The notes under the pieces were generated by a model that made no database searches, was not told where the DNA came from, and saw nothing but the letters and a program-made list of their open reading frames with translations. The position numbers and the translations under genes are program-made. From an uncultured Clostridia bacterium (GTDB lineage: Bacteria > Bacillota > Clostridia > Christensenellales > Borkfalkiaceae), in NCBI GenBank assembly GCA_934248055.1, contig CAKQKI010000001.1, positions 310,001-374,000 on the forward strand: 64,000 bases of DNA, read 5' to 3'. Below, piece by piece: positions 27,303-35,515 of the stretch. Numbering within the stretch: position 1 is the stretch's first letter; every line of letters starts with the position of its first letter.

Positions 27303-28715
27303 TTATTCTTCAGTAGTATTTTTCCGCTTGAACAGGTTTTTTAGCGCCGTAAAATCACCGGAGAAGAAAAACCCTATAATCATTATTATCGCGAAAACGA
27401 GAAGATAACTGAAAATCTGATAGTTTGCCTTGTAAGCGTCGTACGCGCAATAACACATAAACAAACAGCAAATCGTGGCAAGCCCCGGCAGAACGAAACG
27501 TTTTATCGGGTGAAGGTCTTTGCATTTTACCATCATACCTATGAACATGGGAATATAAAACGCGTAAAGAGTTATAATAGAAACTTCGTCGCCTTCCCAA
27601 CACCAGAACGCAGGCAAAATTTTGCCGAAGAATATAAACTGCCATTGAGCAAGCCAGATAACGCATACGATGAATCCGAATATCGCCGAATATACGGGCA
27701 TATTCGTTTTTCCGTTTATTTTAGAAAACAATACGGGACTCGGACCTTCGTTGCGCACCGCGAGAGAATACATACCCCTTGTGCAGCCGCAAACGAGACC
27801 GTTAACCGTTCCGAGACAGGATAGTACAACGAAAACCATAATGATAGTTCCCATAGCCTTGCTTTTGAAAAGAGCCGTAAAAACCTTCTTCGGCAAAGAA
27901 TCACCGGAATCGATCATATTTTCGGTTGAAATCGCGCCCGTCATTCCGATAAAATAAAGCATATAAACGGCAATTACTATTATCGAGCCGAGAACGAGAG
28001 CGATGGGAAGATTTCTTTTACCGTTTTTAATTTCGGCGTTTATCGCGGTTGCAATAATCCAGCCTTCGTAAGCGAACGCAAACGCCGATACGCCTATAAA
28101 AATATTGTCGTTAACCTTAACGCCGCCCGCGGTAGTGCCTTCGATAACCGTTTTGAAAGCGTCGAGCGTAAGACCGTTGCAAAGCCCCGCAATCGTTCCT
28201 ACGATTGCAACGAGAATAAGCGGAACGAGTTTGATAAACGTTGTTGAAACCTGAAAATAGCCCGCTATTTTAGGAGAAAGCGTATTTACGAGAAACGAAA
28301 TAACCAGAACGCCTATCGCAAGCAAAAAGTGAAGCCATGCGGGCAAAGTAACCGAAAACAAAGTCGACGCGTACATTACCGAGATCCACGCGAGCGTTGA
28401 CGTGATTATGGGATAGTACATAGTAGTCATAAACCAGCCTACGTAATACGCGTAACGCGGACCCAGAGTCGCTTCGGCGTAGTCAACTATTCCGTTTACC
28501 CTTTCGAATTTCGTGCCGAGAGTTGCGAAAACCAGCGAACATATAATCATTATAAGTCCGACAAGCCCCACAACGAGCAACGCTTTTCCGATATTACCGC
28601 CGACGTTCGTTAAAACTTTTCCCGCTTTAAAGAAAATTCCCGAACCGATAACGATTCCCACGACCATGCATATAGCGGTTAAAAGTCCGAACTTTTTGGT
28701 AAGTTTATTATCCAT
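27303..28715 (-). CDS. APC-superfamily amino-acid permease
   Basis: This 470-residue membrane protein has about 12 hydrophobic segments and the APC signature at the first helix, MVVGIVIGSGIFFKAG, the unwound substrate-binding turn of the fold. FAYEGWIIATAINAEIKN in the sixth-helix region is also typical of the L-amino-acid transporter group that includes serine/threonine exchangers. The substrate cannot be fixed. It is a single gene with its own promoter and terminator. Confidence 0.9.
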   Translation of the reverse strand: MDNKLTKKFGLLTAICMVVGIVIGSGIFFKAGKVLTNVGGNIGKALLVVGLVGLIMIICSLVFATLGTKFERVNGIVDYAEATLGPRYAYYVGWFMTTMYYPIITSTLAWISVMYASTLFSVTLPAWLHFLLAIGVLVISFLVNTLSPKIAGYFQVSTTFIKLVPLILVAIVGTIAGLCNGLTLDAFKTVIEGTTAGGVKVNDNIFIGVSAFAFAYEGWIIATAINAEIKNGKRNLPIALVLGSIIVIAVYMLYFIGMTGAISTENMIDSGDSLPKKVFTALFKSKAMGTIIMVFVVLSCLGTVNGLVCGCTRGMYSLAVRNEGPSPVLFSKINGKTNMPVYSAIFGFIVCVIWLAQWQFIFFGKILPAFWCWEGDEVSIITLYAFYIPMFIGMMVKCKDLHPIKRFVLPGLATICCLFMCYCAYDAYKANYQIFSYLLVFAIIMIIGFFFSGDFTALKNLFKRKNTTEE

Positions 28716-28819
28716 ACATTTCTCCTTACGTTTGCTTTTACCCGATTAACGCCGATACTTACCGAATATTTTTAAGTTTTATGTTCGGTTTATGTATGCG
28801 TTAACCCAAAGTTATAACA

Positions 28820-28848
28820 ATTTTAACATAATTTTAAATATAAATCAA
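28820..28848 (-). promoter_or_regulatory. Promoter of the amino-acid permease
   Basis: On the minus strand TTGATT, a 17-base spacer and TAAAAT lie 105 bases before the permease ATG, leaving a leader of about 100 bases. The leader contains no obvious riboswitch fold. The stretch 28,716-29,017 holds nothing else but the terminator at 28,953-28,993. Confidence 0.65.
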
Positions 28849-28952
28849 CTTAAAAGCGTTTTTTAAAACGTGTCGGATTATAAGTATTTATGCGTTCATA
28901 CGCGATAATATAAGCAGTAATTATTACGCCCGCATATCGCGTACAAAATCGA

Positions 28953-28993
28953 CAAAAAACGGCGCGGCGATAAATTTATCGTCGCGCCGTTTT
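28953..28993 (-). terminator. Rho-independent terminator after the M20 peptidase
   Basis: A long near-perfect stem (AAAACGGCGCG / CGCGCCGTTTT, extended by GATAAA / TTTATC) is followed on the minus strand by six T. It lies 25 bases past the peptidase stop. Confidence 0.85.
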
Positions 28994-29017
28994 ACACAAA
29001 AGCATTGCTGTAAATTT

Positions 29018-30454
29018 TCAGCACTGTTTGATAAGGCGCATATAAAATTCCACCGAACGCGAAATCGTTTCAAGCCTGATATGCTCGTCGTTGCCGTGAA
29101 TGGAAGAGCGCTCATCGCTCGTTAAATCCATTGCCGAAAAACGGTAAACCTTATCGGTAATTCTGCCGTAATGACGACTGTCGGAACACTGCACCATAAG
29201 ATACGGCGAAACGACACAGCCTTTCCACGTTGCGCCTACCGCGTTTGAAATTTTTCTCCACCCGTCGCAGTTCGTATCGGAAATTCTCGACGGATTCATA
29301 CCCTGAACGCACGTAATTTCAACGTTTTCGTCGTCAACGGTTTTTTTAAGATATCCGAGCGCGCTTTCCATAGTGTCTTCGGGGTTAAGGCGAATATTCG
29401 AAATCATCGTCGCCTCGGGTGGAATAACGTTTGAAGCCTTGCTGCCGCTTGCCTTGGTAAAAGCGACCGTCGTTCTCATAAGCGCGTTGAGTTCACCGCC
29501 CGATTTTTTGCACATTCCGTCTATAACGCCTTTAAAGCACCACAAATTAGCAAAAATCATTCTGTATAAAAACGAAGAACGCCTGCCGAGCGTCGAAAAC
29601 ATTTCTTCGACGGGTTTCGTAAGATGAGATTTGAACGGATTGTTTTCGATTTTAACGCACGCCGCGGAAAGAGTTCCCACGGGAGTGTGCGGCTTGGGCG
29701 CAGAAGCGTGTCCGCCTTGAGATTTACACTTATACTCGACGTCCATCATTCCTTTTTCTGCGATGCCTATAAGACCGCAAGGTTCTTTAACTCCGGGGAA
29801 AACGTCTTTGACGACCGCGCCGCCTTCGTCCACCACGAGCGACGGAACTATTCCGTTTTCGCTGAAATAATTTACTATATTCACAGCGCCCGGACCGTTT
29901 ACTTCTTCGCCGCCCGAAAACGCGAAATATATATCGCTTTCGGGAACGAAGCCGCTTGCCATAAGATTGTCTGCCGCGGTCATGGCTCCGTTAAAAGTAA
30001 CTTTCGTATCGAGCGTTCCCCTTCCCCACAGCGCGCCGTCTTTAATAACGGCGGCAAACGGATCAACCGTCCATGCGTCGGCGTTTACGGGAACGACGTC
30101 GTAATGAGCCATTAAAACGGTGGGATTTAAAGAAGATTTTCCTTTCCATTTAAAAAGCAACGCCCTGCCGTCGAAACGCTTTAACTCGCAATTTTTGATA
30201 ACTTCCGGATAAAGGTCGGGAAGCGCGGCTATAAGCCCTTCGAATTCGTTATCGTCTTCGAGAGTTTTATCGTAATTCGAAACGGTTTTGAATTTTACGA
30301 GCGTCTGAAGGTTTTTAACCGCCTTATTCTCGTCAAATTCTATTTTTTCACTGTCGTATTCTACTTTTTTTTCGGGTCTGAACGCAAAAGTGCGGAATAA
30401 AATTACCGCAACGAATAAAGCGATCAGTCCGAGCAATATATATATGACTATCAT
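29018..30454 (-). CDS. M20-family metallopeptidase with N-terminal membrane anchor
   Basis: This 478-residue protein opens with one hydrophobic helix (about residues 2-24), then a M20 peptidase domain. Zinc-site motifs are visible: LMAHYDVVPVNADAW, WGRGTLDTKVTFNG and FSGGEEVNGPGA with the catalytic glutamate. A final histidine is in SSIHGNDEHI. The arrangement resembles the carboxypeptidase S/PM20D1 branch. It is probably anchored in the membrane. A 279-bp palindromic element occupies the whole interval upstream of its start, with only 20 bases between them. Confidence 0.88.
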   Translation of the reverse strand: MIVIYILLGLIALFVAVILFRTFAFRPEKKVEYDSEKIEFDENKAVKNLQTLVKFKTVSNYDKTLEDDNEFEGLIAALPDLYPEVIKNCELKRFDGRALLFKWKGKSSLNPTVLMAHYDVVPVNADAWTVDPFAAVIKDGALWGRGTLDTKVTFNGAMTAADNLMASGFVPESDIYFAFSGGEEVNGPGAVNIVNYFSENGIVPSLVVDEGGAVVKDVFPGVKEPCGLIGIAEKGMMDVEYKCKSQGGHASAPKPHTPVGTLSAACVKIENNPFKSHLTKPVEEMFSTLGRRSSFLYRMIFANLWCFKGVIDGMCKKSGGELNALMRTTVAFTKASGSKASNVIPPEATMISNIRLNPEDTMESALGYLKKTVDDENVEITCVQGMNPSRISDTNCDGWRKISNAVGATWKGCVVSPYLMVQCSDSRHYGRITDKVYRFSAMDLTSDERSSIHGNDEHIRLETISRSVEFYMRLIKQC

Positions 30455-30474
30455 ACTCTGTCTCCGCCTATCTT

Positions 30475-30753
30475 ATGCCAGACAAGAATAATTGAAGCCT
30501 TGGTCTAACGCTGTGTTTTTGACTAATACTGTGTTGCGCTAACGGGTTATACGGACAGTATTAACCCGTTAGCGCGCCTTGTCTTAGCCTGAAAACGCAG
30601 CGTTATACTTGCCTGCAACAAAAACGCCGATATTTTCGATGATTTTTTGTAAAGGCAAGGACAGTAGTACTATACGTACACTGTCCGAGAATTTGCAAAA
30701 AAGCGCGTAAATTGCGGCGTTTTTGCAAGGTTTCAATTATTTTTGTCTGGCAT
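30475..30753. repeat. Nested-palindrome (MITE-like) element
   Basis: Outer 28-base arms at 30475-30502 and 30726-30753 are inverted copies with 26 of 28 matches. Inside are two further folded arms. The first has 30506-30519 pairing with 30592-30605 (13 of 14) around a perfect 14-bp stem at 30536-30549/30562-30575 (GCGCTAACGGGTTA). The second has 30620-30629 pairing with 30715-30724 (AAAAACGCCG) around 30659-30665/30680-30686 (GGACAGT). The whole would fold as a long stem with two branches. The right outer arm contains the last codons and stop of the neighbouring gene. No open reading frame is carried and no clear target-site duplication was found. Confidence 0.8.
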
Positions 30754-31248
30754 TCTGTTTAAAATAAAATCTTTTCCGTTATATTTAACTTCAACCACGT
30801 CGTTCAGGGAATTATCGAAAGTTACGGCTCTCACAGTTACGCCTGAATTGCTTTTTAAGAATTCGTAAAGTCCCTGCGCCGCTTTTTCATTGCCTGCCGA
30901 ATAGCAGTTCACTATTCCTTCTACGGTATCGAAATTAACGGTATCGGCATATCGCGAGCCGCCGAAAAGATCTTTTTCCTTATAAAAAAATTCAACCGAA
31001 GCGTACTCGCTCGTGAGATATTTGCGCGCGTGCAAAATACAGTCTTTTATATCCTGCGGGGCAAAATGAGCGTTCTGGTAGCCGAACGTAAGCACTAATT
31101 CGTTTTCTTTTACGTAAATAACGAGATCGTTGTTGTTTATATCGTTCGGAACGCCTACGACCGTATCTTCGCCGAACTCCACTACCGTCGGCATGAATTC
31201 ACAAAGTCCTTCCGCTATTTCGTTTGCGATTATTTCGGTTTGTTTCAT
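30733..31248 (-). CDS. Hypothetical protein with C terminus inside the palindromic element
   Basis: This 171-residue soluble protein was not recognised. It is acidic, with mixed alpha/beta character, for example DLVIYVKENELVLTFGYQNAH and a helix AAQGLYEFLKSN. Its last codons (MPDKNN and the stop) lie in the right outer arm of the 279-bp element, so insertion of the element may have replaced the original C terminus. Its first codon overlaps the stop of the TIM-barrel gene upstream by 4 bases, suggesting they are translated together. Confidence 0.6.
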   Translation of the reverse strand: MKQTEIIANEIAEGLCEFMPTVVEFGEDTVVGVPNDINNNDLVIYVKENELVLTFGYQNAHFAPQDIKDCILHARKYLTSEYASVEFFYKEKDLFGGSRYADTVNFDTVEGIVNCYSAGNEKAAQGLYEFLKSNSGVTVRAVTFDNSLNDVVEVKYNGKDFILNRMPDKNN

Positions 31249-32039
31249 TTACAAATCTCCGTGTAAAGATAATTTGCGGATTTTACCGCAACGTCGAAAT
31301 TATCCGAGCCTTTGAAGTCAGACTCGACGCAATAATCGACCTTGTCGCCCGCAAGTTTTATTATTTCCGCGATACGGGAATCGCCTTCGCCTAACGGAAA
31401 CACGCACGTTTTTTTACCGCTTACCGTTTCGGTTATCGGTTCGTTGCCGCGGATTTTATACGCCCTGTCTTTAAGGTGAATCCGCGAAACGTATTCTTTA
31501 AGTTCGTCGTACGCGGCAAGCGGGTCAACGTCTGCAAGAATAAAATTACCGCAGTCGAAGGTAAGGCCGAGACCTTTTACCGAAGAAAGAATATTTTTAA
31601 GACTTTCAACAGTCGAAAAATACCCTTTTCCGAAATTTTCGACGGAAACGGAAACGTTTAATATAGCGCCGTAATTAACAACGTGCCTTAAATTCTGTTT
31701 AAGATAAAAAAGTTGAGTTTTTTCGTCGCCGTCGGCGCAATCGTCGTAAAGAAGCATTACGTTCGGTATTTTTTTATCTTTCGCGTATTCGAGAAGACCG
31801 AGTTCTTTTCCGTAATTGTTTTTCAATAAAAACCCGTCCGACGTAAACAAGGAACGGATTTTCATTCCCGAACTTAAAACCACCGAATAAAGCGCGGGGG
31901 TTTCAATAAGCCTTTCGTACTTAATATCGAGATATGCGTATCCGCACAGTTTAAGTTTTTCAAGCGTTTCGGGAACGGAAATTCCCTTCTCGCGCGACGC
32001 GTTCAGAACGTTTTCATAATTTATCCCGGGAACTATCAT
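31245..32039 (-). CDS. Sugar phosphate isomerase/epimerase-like TIM barrel
   Basis: This 264-residue protein fits the AP endonuclease 2/xylose isomerase-like barrel family. Alternating strands carry the expected acidic metal-site residues, for example SVSVENFGKG, LTFDCGNFILAD, VSRIHLKDRAY, PLGEGDSRI and YCVESDFKG. These enzymes isomerise or epimerise sugars or inositols; the substrate is unknown. It is 9 bases downstream of the histidine phosphatase gene and overlaps the next gene by 4 bases. Confidence 0.8.
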   Translation of the reverse strand: MIVPGINYENVLNASREKGISVPETLEKLKLCGYAYLDIKYERLIETPALYSVVLSSGMKIRSLFTSDGFLLKNNYGKELGLLEYAKDKKIPNVMLLYDDCADGDEKTQLFYLKQNLRHVVNYGAILNVSVSVENFGKGYFSTVESLKNILSSVKGLGLTFDCGNFILADVDPLAAYDELKEYVSRIHLKDRAYKIRGNEPITETVSGKKTCVFPLGEGDSRIAEIIKLAGDKVDYCVESDFKGSDNFDVAVKSANYLYTEICK

Positions 32040-32048
32040 CGTTTCGTT

Positions 32049-32762
32049 TTAATCCTTATCCGAAAAACATTCTTTGAATCTGCCCATAAACGACGGCTTT
32101 TCTCCGAACGCTTCGAGATGCTTTACGCTGCCGAATTCCGTTATTCTGAAAATCGCTTTGCCTTTTTCGCGTTCTTCGGTATAAAGCGTCGTCACCGCCG
32201 ACGGTCTGAAAACGGCGTAATCGGCGATAACTATCGGCGATATTCCCGTAAAGTACGACGTAAGCATACTTCCCGCGCCGTGATGACAAACGAAAACGTA
32301 AACGTCGTGATTCGGGTTTATCGCGTCAAAGTAAATTCCTTTTTTTTCATAACCCGATCCGCGCATTATTTCGTTCATGCCCGATTCGAATTCTTTATAT
32401 CTCGGAATCGCAGACGAAAAACCTTCCTGCTCGTACCATTTATCGCCGAAAAGAACGCTTTTGTTTTCGTCCATATACGACGGAAGCAAGTCCCAGCACA
32501 AATGGTTTTTTGCGTAACCCGTATCGACGGGCGCGTCAAACTCTCTTAAAAAATCTTTTACAACGTAGTTTAAAGAGTCGCTTCTGTATCTGATAAGTCC
32601 GTCTGCCGTTAATTTCGAACGGTTAAGCGGCGAGCAAAAAATTTTATCCGCCTTTAAATCTTTATAATATTTACCGAGCAAATCCGCTTCTTTAAATCCC
32701 TTTTCGGTAAGCGTATTGTTCGGGTAGTCGGGTTCTGCGTGTCTTATAATAATTATTTTCAT
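32049..32762 (-). CDS. Histidine phosphatase family protein
   Basis: This 237-residue phosphoglycerate-mutase-like protein starts with the catalytic motif IIIRHAEPDYPNNTLTEKG, whose histidine is phosphorylated. The second active-site histidine is in VFVCHHGAGSMLTS. FCSPLNRSKLTADGL supplies the conserved arginine. The substrate is unknown. It is the first gene of a three-gene unit and lies just after the terminator of the pyruvate formate-lyase operon. Confidence 0.88.
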   Translation of the reverse strand: MKIIIIRHAEPDYPNNTLTEKGFKEADLLGKYYKDLKADKIFCSPLNRSKLTADGLIRYRSDSLNYVVKDFLREFDAPVDTGYAKNHLCWDLLPSYMDENKSVLFGDKWYEQEGFSSAIPRYKEFESGMNEIMRGSGYEKKGIYFDAINPNHDVYVFVCHHGAGSMLTSYFTGISPIVIADYAVFRPSAVTTLYTEEREKGKAIFRITEFGSVKHLEAFGEKPSFMGRFKECFSDKD

Positions 32763-32797
32763 GTTTTAATAATCGGATACGTAACTCTTGAATATAC

Positions 32798-32822
32798 TGA
32801 AAAACGGGGGCAAAGCCCCCGT
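32798..32822 (-). terminator. Rho-independent terminator of the pyruvate formate-lyase operon
   Basis: A GC-rich stem, ACGGGGGC at 32804-32811 pairing with 32815-32822, has a three-base loop and is followed on the minus strand by five T. It lies directly past the stop of the glycyl-radical-domain gene. Confidence 0.85.
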
Positions 32823-32824
32823 CT

Positions 32825-33058
32825 TTACATAGATTCGTGTATCGTACGCGAAATAACGTCGTCCTGCTGCTCCTTGGTAAGTTTATTGAAATTTACCGCA
32901 TATCCGGAAACGCGGATAGTGAGTTGAGGATATTTTTCGGGGTGAGCCTGAGCGTCAAGCAGAGTTTCACGAGTGAAAACGTTAACGTTAAGGTGGTGAC
33001 CGCCGTCGGCGCAATAAGCGTCAAGCATGCTGACGAGATTGTCTACTTTCTGTGACAT
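32825..33058 (-). CDS. Stand-alone glycyl-radical domain of pyruvate formate-lyase
   Basis: This 77-residue protein is equivalent to the last part of ordinary PflB: GGHHLNVNVFTRETLLDA, then PQLTIRVSGYAVNFNKLT and the ending ISRTIHESM. Glycine 52 in RVSGYAV is the radical carrier. It resembles the autonomous cofactor GrcA, but here the partner PflB ends just before this domain, so this is an essential second subunit rather than a repair part. AGGAGG 8 bases before the ATG shows separate translation. It follows pflB by 37 bases, in another frame, and ends at the operon terminator. Confidence 0.9.
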   Translation of the reverse strand: MSQKVDNLVSMLDAYCADGGHHLNVNVFTRETLLDAQAHPEKYPQLTIRVSGYAVNFNKLTKEQQDDVISRTIHESM

Positions 33059-33095
33059 AATAAAACCTCCTGTATTATTTTATTCTGATACGAAA

Positions 33096-35129
33096 TCAAT
33101 CGTCTTTACCGAGAGAGTTCGGGGTTATGGAGAAGGTGTTGGAAATACCGTCTCTGCAATATTCGTAAGGTATCTTTGCAACGGATTCGAGCGAAGCGAG
33201 CGCGCCGTGAGAATCTCTGCCGTGCATCGGGTTTGCGCCCGGCGCAAGAGGCATGCCCGCACGTCTGCCGTCGGGAGTGTTGCCCGTCTTTTTACCGTAA
33301 ACGACGTTCGAAGTAATCGTAAGAATCGACATCGTGGGAACGGATTCTCTGTACGTATAGTGAGATTTGATTTTGTTCATAAATCTCTTTACGAGATCCA
33401 CCGCAAGAGAATCTACCCTGTCGTCGTTGTTGCCGTATTTCGGGAATTCGCCTTCGATACGGAAATCGGTAACGATACCGTCTTCGTTTCTTATCGGGTA
33501 AACTTTAGCGTATTTGATAGCGGAAAGAGAGTCCGCAACGCAGGAAAGCCCCGCAACGCCCGTAGCGAAGAATCTTCTTACTTCCGTATCGTGAAGAGCC
33601 ATTTCAATCGCTTCGTAAGCGTATTTATCGTGCATGTAATGAATAAGGTTAAGAGTGTTGACGTATAAGCCCGCAAGCCAGGTCATCATCTGATCGTACT
33701 TATCCATAACTTCGTTAAAGTCGAGCGCGTCGTCGGAAGTGATAGCCTCGTACTTAGGCGCAACCTGCATGGGTTTGCCGGTAACCTTGTCTTTCATAAG
33801 TTCGTCTTTACCGCCGTTGATTGCGTAAAGCAAGCATTTTGCAAGGTTTGCGCGCGCGCCGAAGAATTGCATGTCTTTACCCACTCTCATGCAGGAAACG
33901 CAGCAGGCGATACAATAATCGTCGCCCATTTCGGGACGCATAAGATCGTCCGACTCGTACTGAATAGACGAAGTTTTTATAGAAATCTCGGCACAGAAAC
34001 GCTTGAAGTTCATGGGAAGATTTTTCGACCATAAAACCGTAAGGTTCGGTTCGGGAGCAGGTCCGAGATTTACGAGTGTGTGAAGCACACGGAAAGAGTT
34101 TTTGGTAACGAGAGTTCTGCCGTCTACGCCCATACCGCCGATCGATTCGGTAACCCACGTGGGATCGCCCGAGAACAATTCGTTGTACGACTGAATTCTC
34201 ATAAACTTAACCATACGCAGTTTCATTATGAAATGATCCATAAGTTCCTGCGCTTCGGATTCGGTTATTACGTCGTTTTTAAGATCTCTTTCGATATAAA
34301 TATCAAGGAAAGTCGAGTTTCTGCCGATAGACATAGCCGCGCCGTTCTGATCTTTAACCGCTCCGAGATAACCGAAATAAAGAGCCTGAATCGCTTCCTG
34401 CGCGTTAGTTGCGGGTTCGGAAATATCGCAACCGTACGACGCCGCCATTTCTTTAAGACCTTTGAGCGCTTTGATCTGCTCTGCTACTTCTTCTCTGTTT
34501 CTTACTTTATCGGGCGTCATTTCGCCGTCCATTATCGCCTTATCCTGTTCTTTTTTATGAATAAGATAATCAACGCCGTAAAGGGCAACTCTTCTGTAAT
34601 CGCCTACGATACGTCCTCTGCCGTAAGTATCGGGAAGACCCGTTAAAATGTGCGACGAACGAGCCGCTCTCATTTCCGGAGTGTAAGCGTCGAAAACGCC
34701 GTCGTTATGAGTTTTTCTGTATTTAGTGAATATTTCTTTAACTTCGGGATCTATCGTGTATCCGTACATCGCAAGCGCTTCAGACGCCATTTTTATGCCG
34801 CCGAAAGGCTGAAGAGAACGTTTAAGCGGCTTGTCCGTCTGAAATCCTACGATTTTTTCAAGTTTTTTATCGATATAACCGGGAGCGTGGCTCGTAAGCG
34901 TGGAAACTATTTTAGTATCCGCGTCGAGAACTCCGCCCTTTTCTCTTTCTTCGGCGTAAAGTTTTAAAACGTCGTCCCAAAGTTCCTTGGTCGCTTCCGT
35001 TGCGGGAGCAAGGAAAGAACTGTCGCCTTCGTACGGCGTGTAGTTTTTCTGAATGAAATCTCTGACGTTTACTTCGTCGTCACTCCATTTGCCGGGAATA
35101 AAACCTTCCCAACCTTTGTAGTTTTTCAT
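33096..35129 (-). CDS. pflB: Pyruvate formate-lyase, large part without glycyl-radical domain
   Basis: This 677-residue protein converts pyruvate and CoA to acetyl-CoA and formate. The catalytic cysteine pair is in IACCVSCM, about residues 408-409, and VYGKKTGNTPDGRRAGMP is intact. It stops after ISNTFSITPNSLGKDD, about 80 residues short of the usual 740-760, exactly before the glycyl-radical domain, which the next gene encodes. A mutation causing a recent frameshift is unlikely because the downstream part has its own start and strong ribosome binding site. Third gene of the pfl operon. Confidence 0.93.
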   Translation of the reverse strand: MKNYKGWEGFIPGKWSDDEVNVRDFIQKNYTPYEGDSSFLAPATEATKELWDDVLKLYAEEREKGGVLDADTKIVSTLTSHAPGYIDKKLEKIVGFQTDKPLKRSLQPFGGIKMASEALAMYGYTIDPEVKEIFTKYRKTHNDGVFDAYTPEMRAARSSHILTGLPDTYGRGRIVGDYRRVALYGVDYLIHKKEQDKAIMDGEMTPDKVRNREEVAEQIKALKGLKEMAASYGCDISEPATNAQEAIQALYFGYLGAVKDQNGAAMSIGRNSTFLDIYIERDLKNDVITESEAQELMDHFIMKLRMVKFMRIQSYNELFSGDPTWVTESIGGMGVDGRTLVTKNSFRVLHTLVNLGPAPEPNLTVLWSKNLPMNFKRFCAEISIKTSSIQYESDDLMRPEMGDDYCIACCVSCMRVGKDMQFFGARANLAKCLLYAINGGKDELMKDKVTGKPMQVAPKYEAITSDDALDFNEVMDKYDQMMTWLAGLYVNTLNLIHYMHDKYAYEAIEMALHDTEVRRFFATGVAGLSCVADSLSAIKYAKVYPIRNEDGIVTDFRIEGEFPKYGNNDDRVDSLAVDLVKRFMNKIKSHYTYRESVPTMSILTITSNVVYGKKTGNTPDGRRAGMPLAPGANPMHGRDSHGALASLESVAKIPYEYCRDGISNTFSITPNSLGKDD

Positions 35130-35185
35130 TTTAAATACTCCTTATTGTTTTATATAGAAAATCGGATTTAATCCGCGTTTAACTA

Positions 35186-35515
35186 TCAGATTTTTTTGTT
35201 TGTTTTAAGATGCTCGTCAAGTTTGGCGTCAAGCCAGAGTTCGAAAATTTCCTGCGGCTGATACCCCGTTGCTTTCGCGAACAAAACGCCGTCGTCGAGA
35301 AGAAGTACGGTAGGCACTCTGTCAACGCCGTATTCTTCCATTATTTTAACGGTGTCGTTATCGGCTTCTACGTGAACGAGCGTAAGAAGATTTCTTTGCG
35401 ATACGACTTCGTGAAGCAATGGCATAAGCGTCAGACAGTTCGCGCAGGACTCGCCGCTTATCTCCACCACCTGAAGCCCTTTGAATTTTTCTTTATAATT
35501 GCCGTCGTTAATCAT
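35186..35515 (-). CDS. Thioredoxin-like protein in the pfl operon
   Basis: This 109-residue thioredoxin-fold protein has the redox motif ESCANCLTLMP (CxxC) near residue 22 and the cis-proline loop VDRVPTVLLLDDG. There is no signal peptide, so it is cytosolic. Its start overlaps the pflA stop by 8 bases and pflB follows by 56 bases. Such a gene between pflA and pflB is not part of the familiar operon; it may keep enzyme cysteines reduced or help protect the radical system, which is inference only. Confidence 0.8.
   Translation of the reverse strand: MINDGNYKEKFKGLQVVEISGESCANCLTLMPLLHEVVSQRNLLTLVHVEADNDTVKIMEEYGVDRVPTVLLLDDGVLFAKATGYQPQEIFELWLDAKLDEHLKTNKKI

Noticed and set aside
28924..29115. 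63-codon frame at the end of the M20 peptidase
   Set aside because: It overlaps the peptidase C terminus in another frame and reads through the terminator hairpin.
30455..30732. The 279-bp element as a simple transcription terminator or riboswitch
   Set aside because: The arms are far longer than a terminator, no T run follows the outer stem, and no known riboswitch core motif was recognised.
32825..33100. The pflB/radical-domain break as a sequencing frameshift
   Set aside because: The downstream part has its own ATG and AGGAGG, a 37-base gap with in-frame stops separates them, and the terminator follows it, so a true split is more likely.
33027..33668. 213-codon plus-strand frame opposite pflB
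   Set aside because: It is antisense to strongly conserved pflB codons, with no family resemblance or start signal.
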